Source of the DNA: Monocercomonoides exilis
Taxonomy: Eukaryota > Preaxostyla > Oxymonadida > Polymastigidae
Assembly: GCA_001643675.2 (NCBI GenBank)
Contig: LSRY02000003.1
Coordinates: 124,001 to 188,000, forward strand
DNA: 64,000 bases
Reading direction: 5' to 3'
The notes under the pieces are model-generated. The model made no database searches, was not told the origin of the DNA, and saw nothing but the letters and a program-made list of their open reading frames with translations. Below are positions 63,995-64,000 of the stretch, piece after piece. The stretch's first letter is position 1, and each line of letters starts with the position of its first letter. The translations under genes and the position numbers were made by a program.

Positions 63995-64000
63995 CTGAAA

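Overview
The window is eukaryotic nuclear DNA. It has spliceosomal GT-AG introns, a tRNA gene with internal A and B boxes, and flagellar and class I PI3-kinase genes. The code is standard: Gln is CAA/CAG, and TAA, TAG and TGA all serve as stops. Giant surface proteins made of beta-helix-like repeats, one membrane helix and a degenerate kinase-like tail, together with Ser-homopolymer-rich proteins, AT-rich spacers and introns in most genes, suggest a free-standing flagellated protist of the oxymonad (Preaxostyla) type, such as Monocercomonoides. That assignment is inference from remembered family resemblance, not a database result.

Layout. 1-710 is AT-rich spacer. 711-9900 and 38580-47767 are two direct copies of one ~9.2 kb block, about 37.9 kb apart. 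Each holds an intronless minus-strand gene for a ~2,660-residue receptor-like protein, its ~70-bp promoter region and ~1.1 kb of 3' flank. 9900-17000 is gene-poor and carries short inverted-repeat elements (one nested in another), a broken DDE transposase and a 46-bp perfect palindrome. 17002-18858 is a spliced gene of unknown function with an in-frame TGA. 19080-19152 is tRNA-Ile(AAT). 19266-22739 (CEP104/FAP256) and 23397-29573 (IQCH-like, minus) are convergent ciliary genes. 30017-31127 (minus) is a seven-helix membrane protein, and 32030-34468 (minus) is a SNAPC4-like Myb protein. 34469-38579 is a second repeat-rich spacer, with more copies of the same elements, a 157-bp (TTTA)n array and a foldback element with two 415-bp arms that appear identical. 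The right end is gene-dense on the plus strand: an unknown helical protein (48287-49764), a class I PI3K catalytic subunit (49922-54998), a 4EHP-type eIF4E (55476-56216) and a large Ser/His-rich coiled-coil protein (56547-61973). A minus-strand coiled-coil gene runs off the right edge.

Most genes needed exon joining. I placed about 18 introns (34-259 nt) by reading-frame continuity and family alignment from memory; none is backed by transcript data. GC content is high inside several conserved genes and very low between genes.

The most unusual content is (a) the duplicated giant pseudokinase receptors, whose divergence is patchy, (b) at least three families of short nonautonomous inverted-repeat elements shared by the two spacers, and (c) the 415-bp-arm foldback element.
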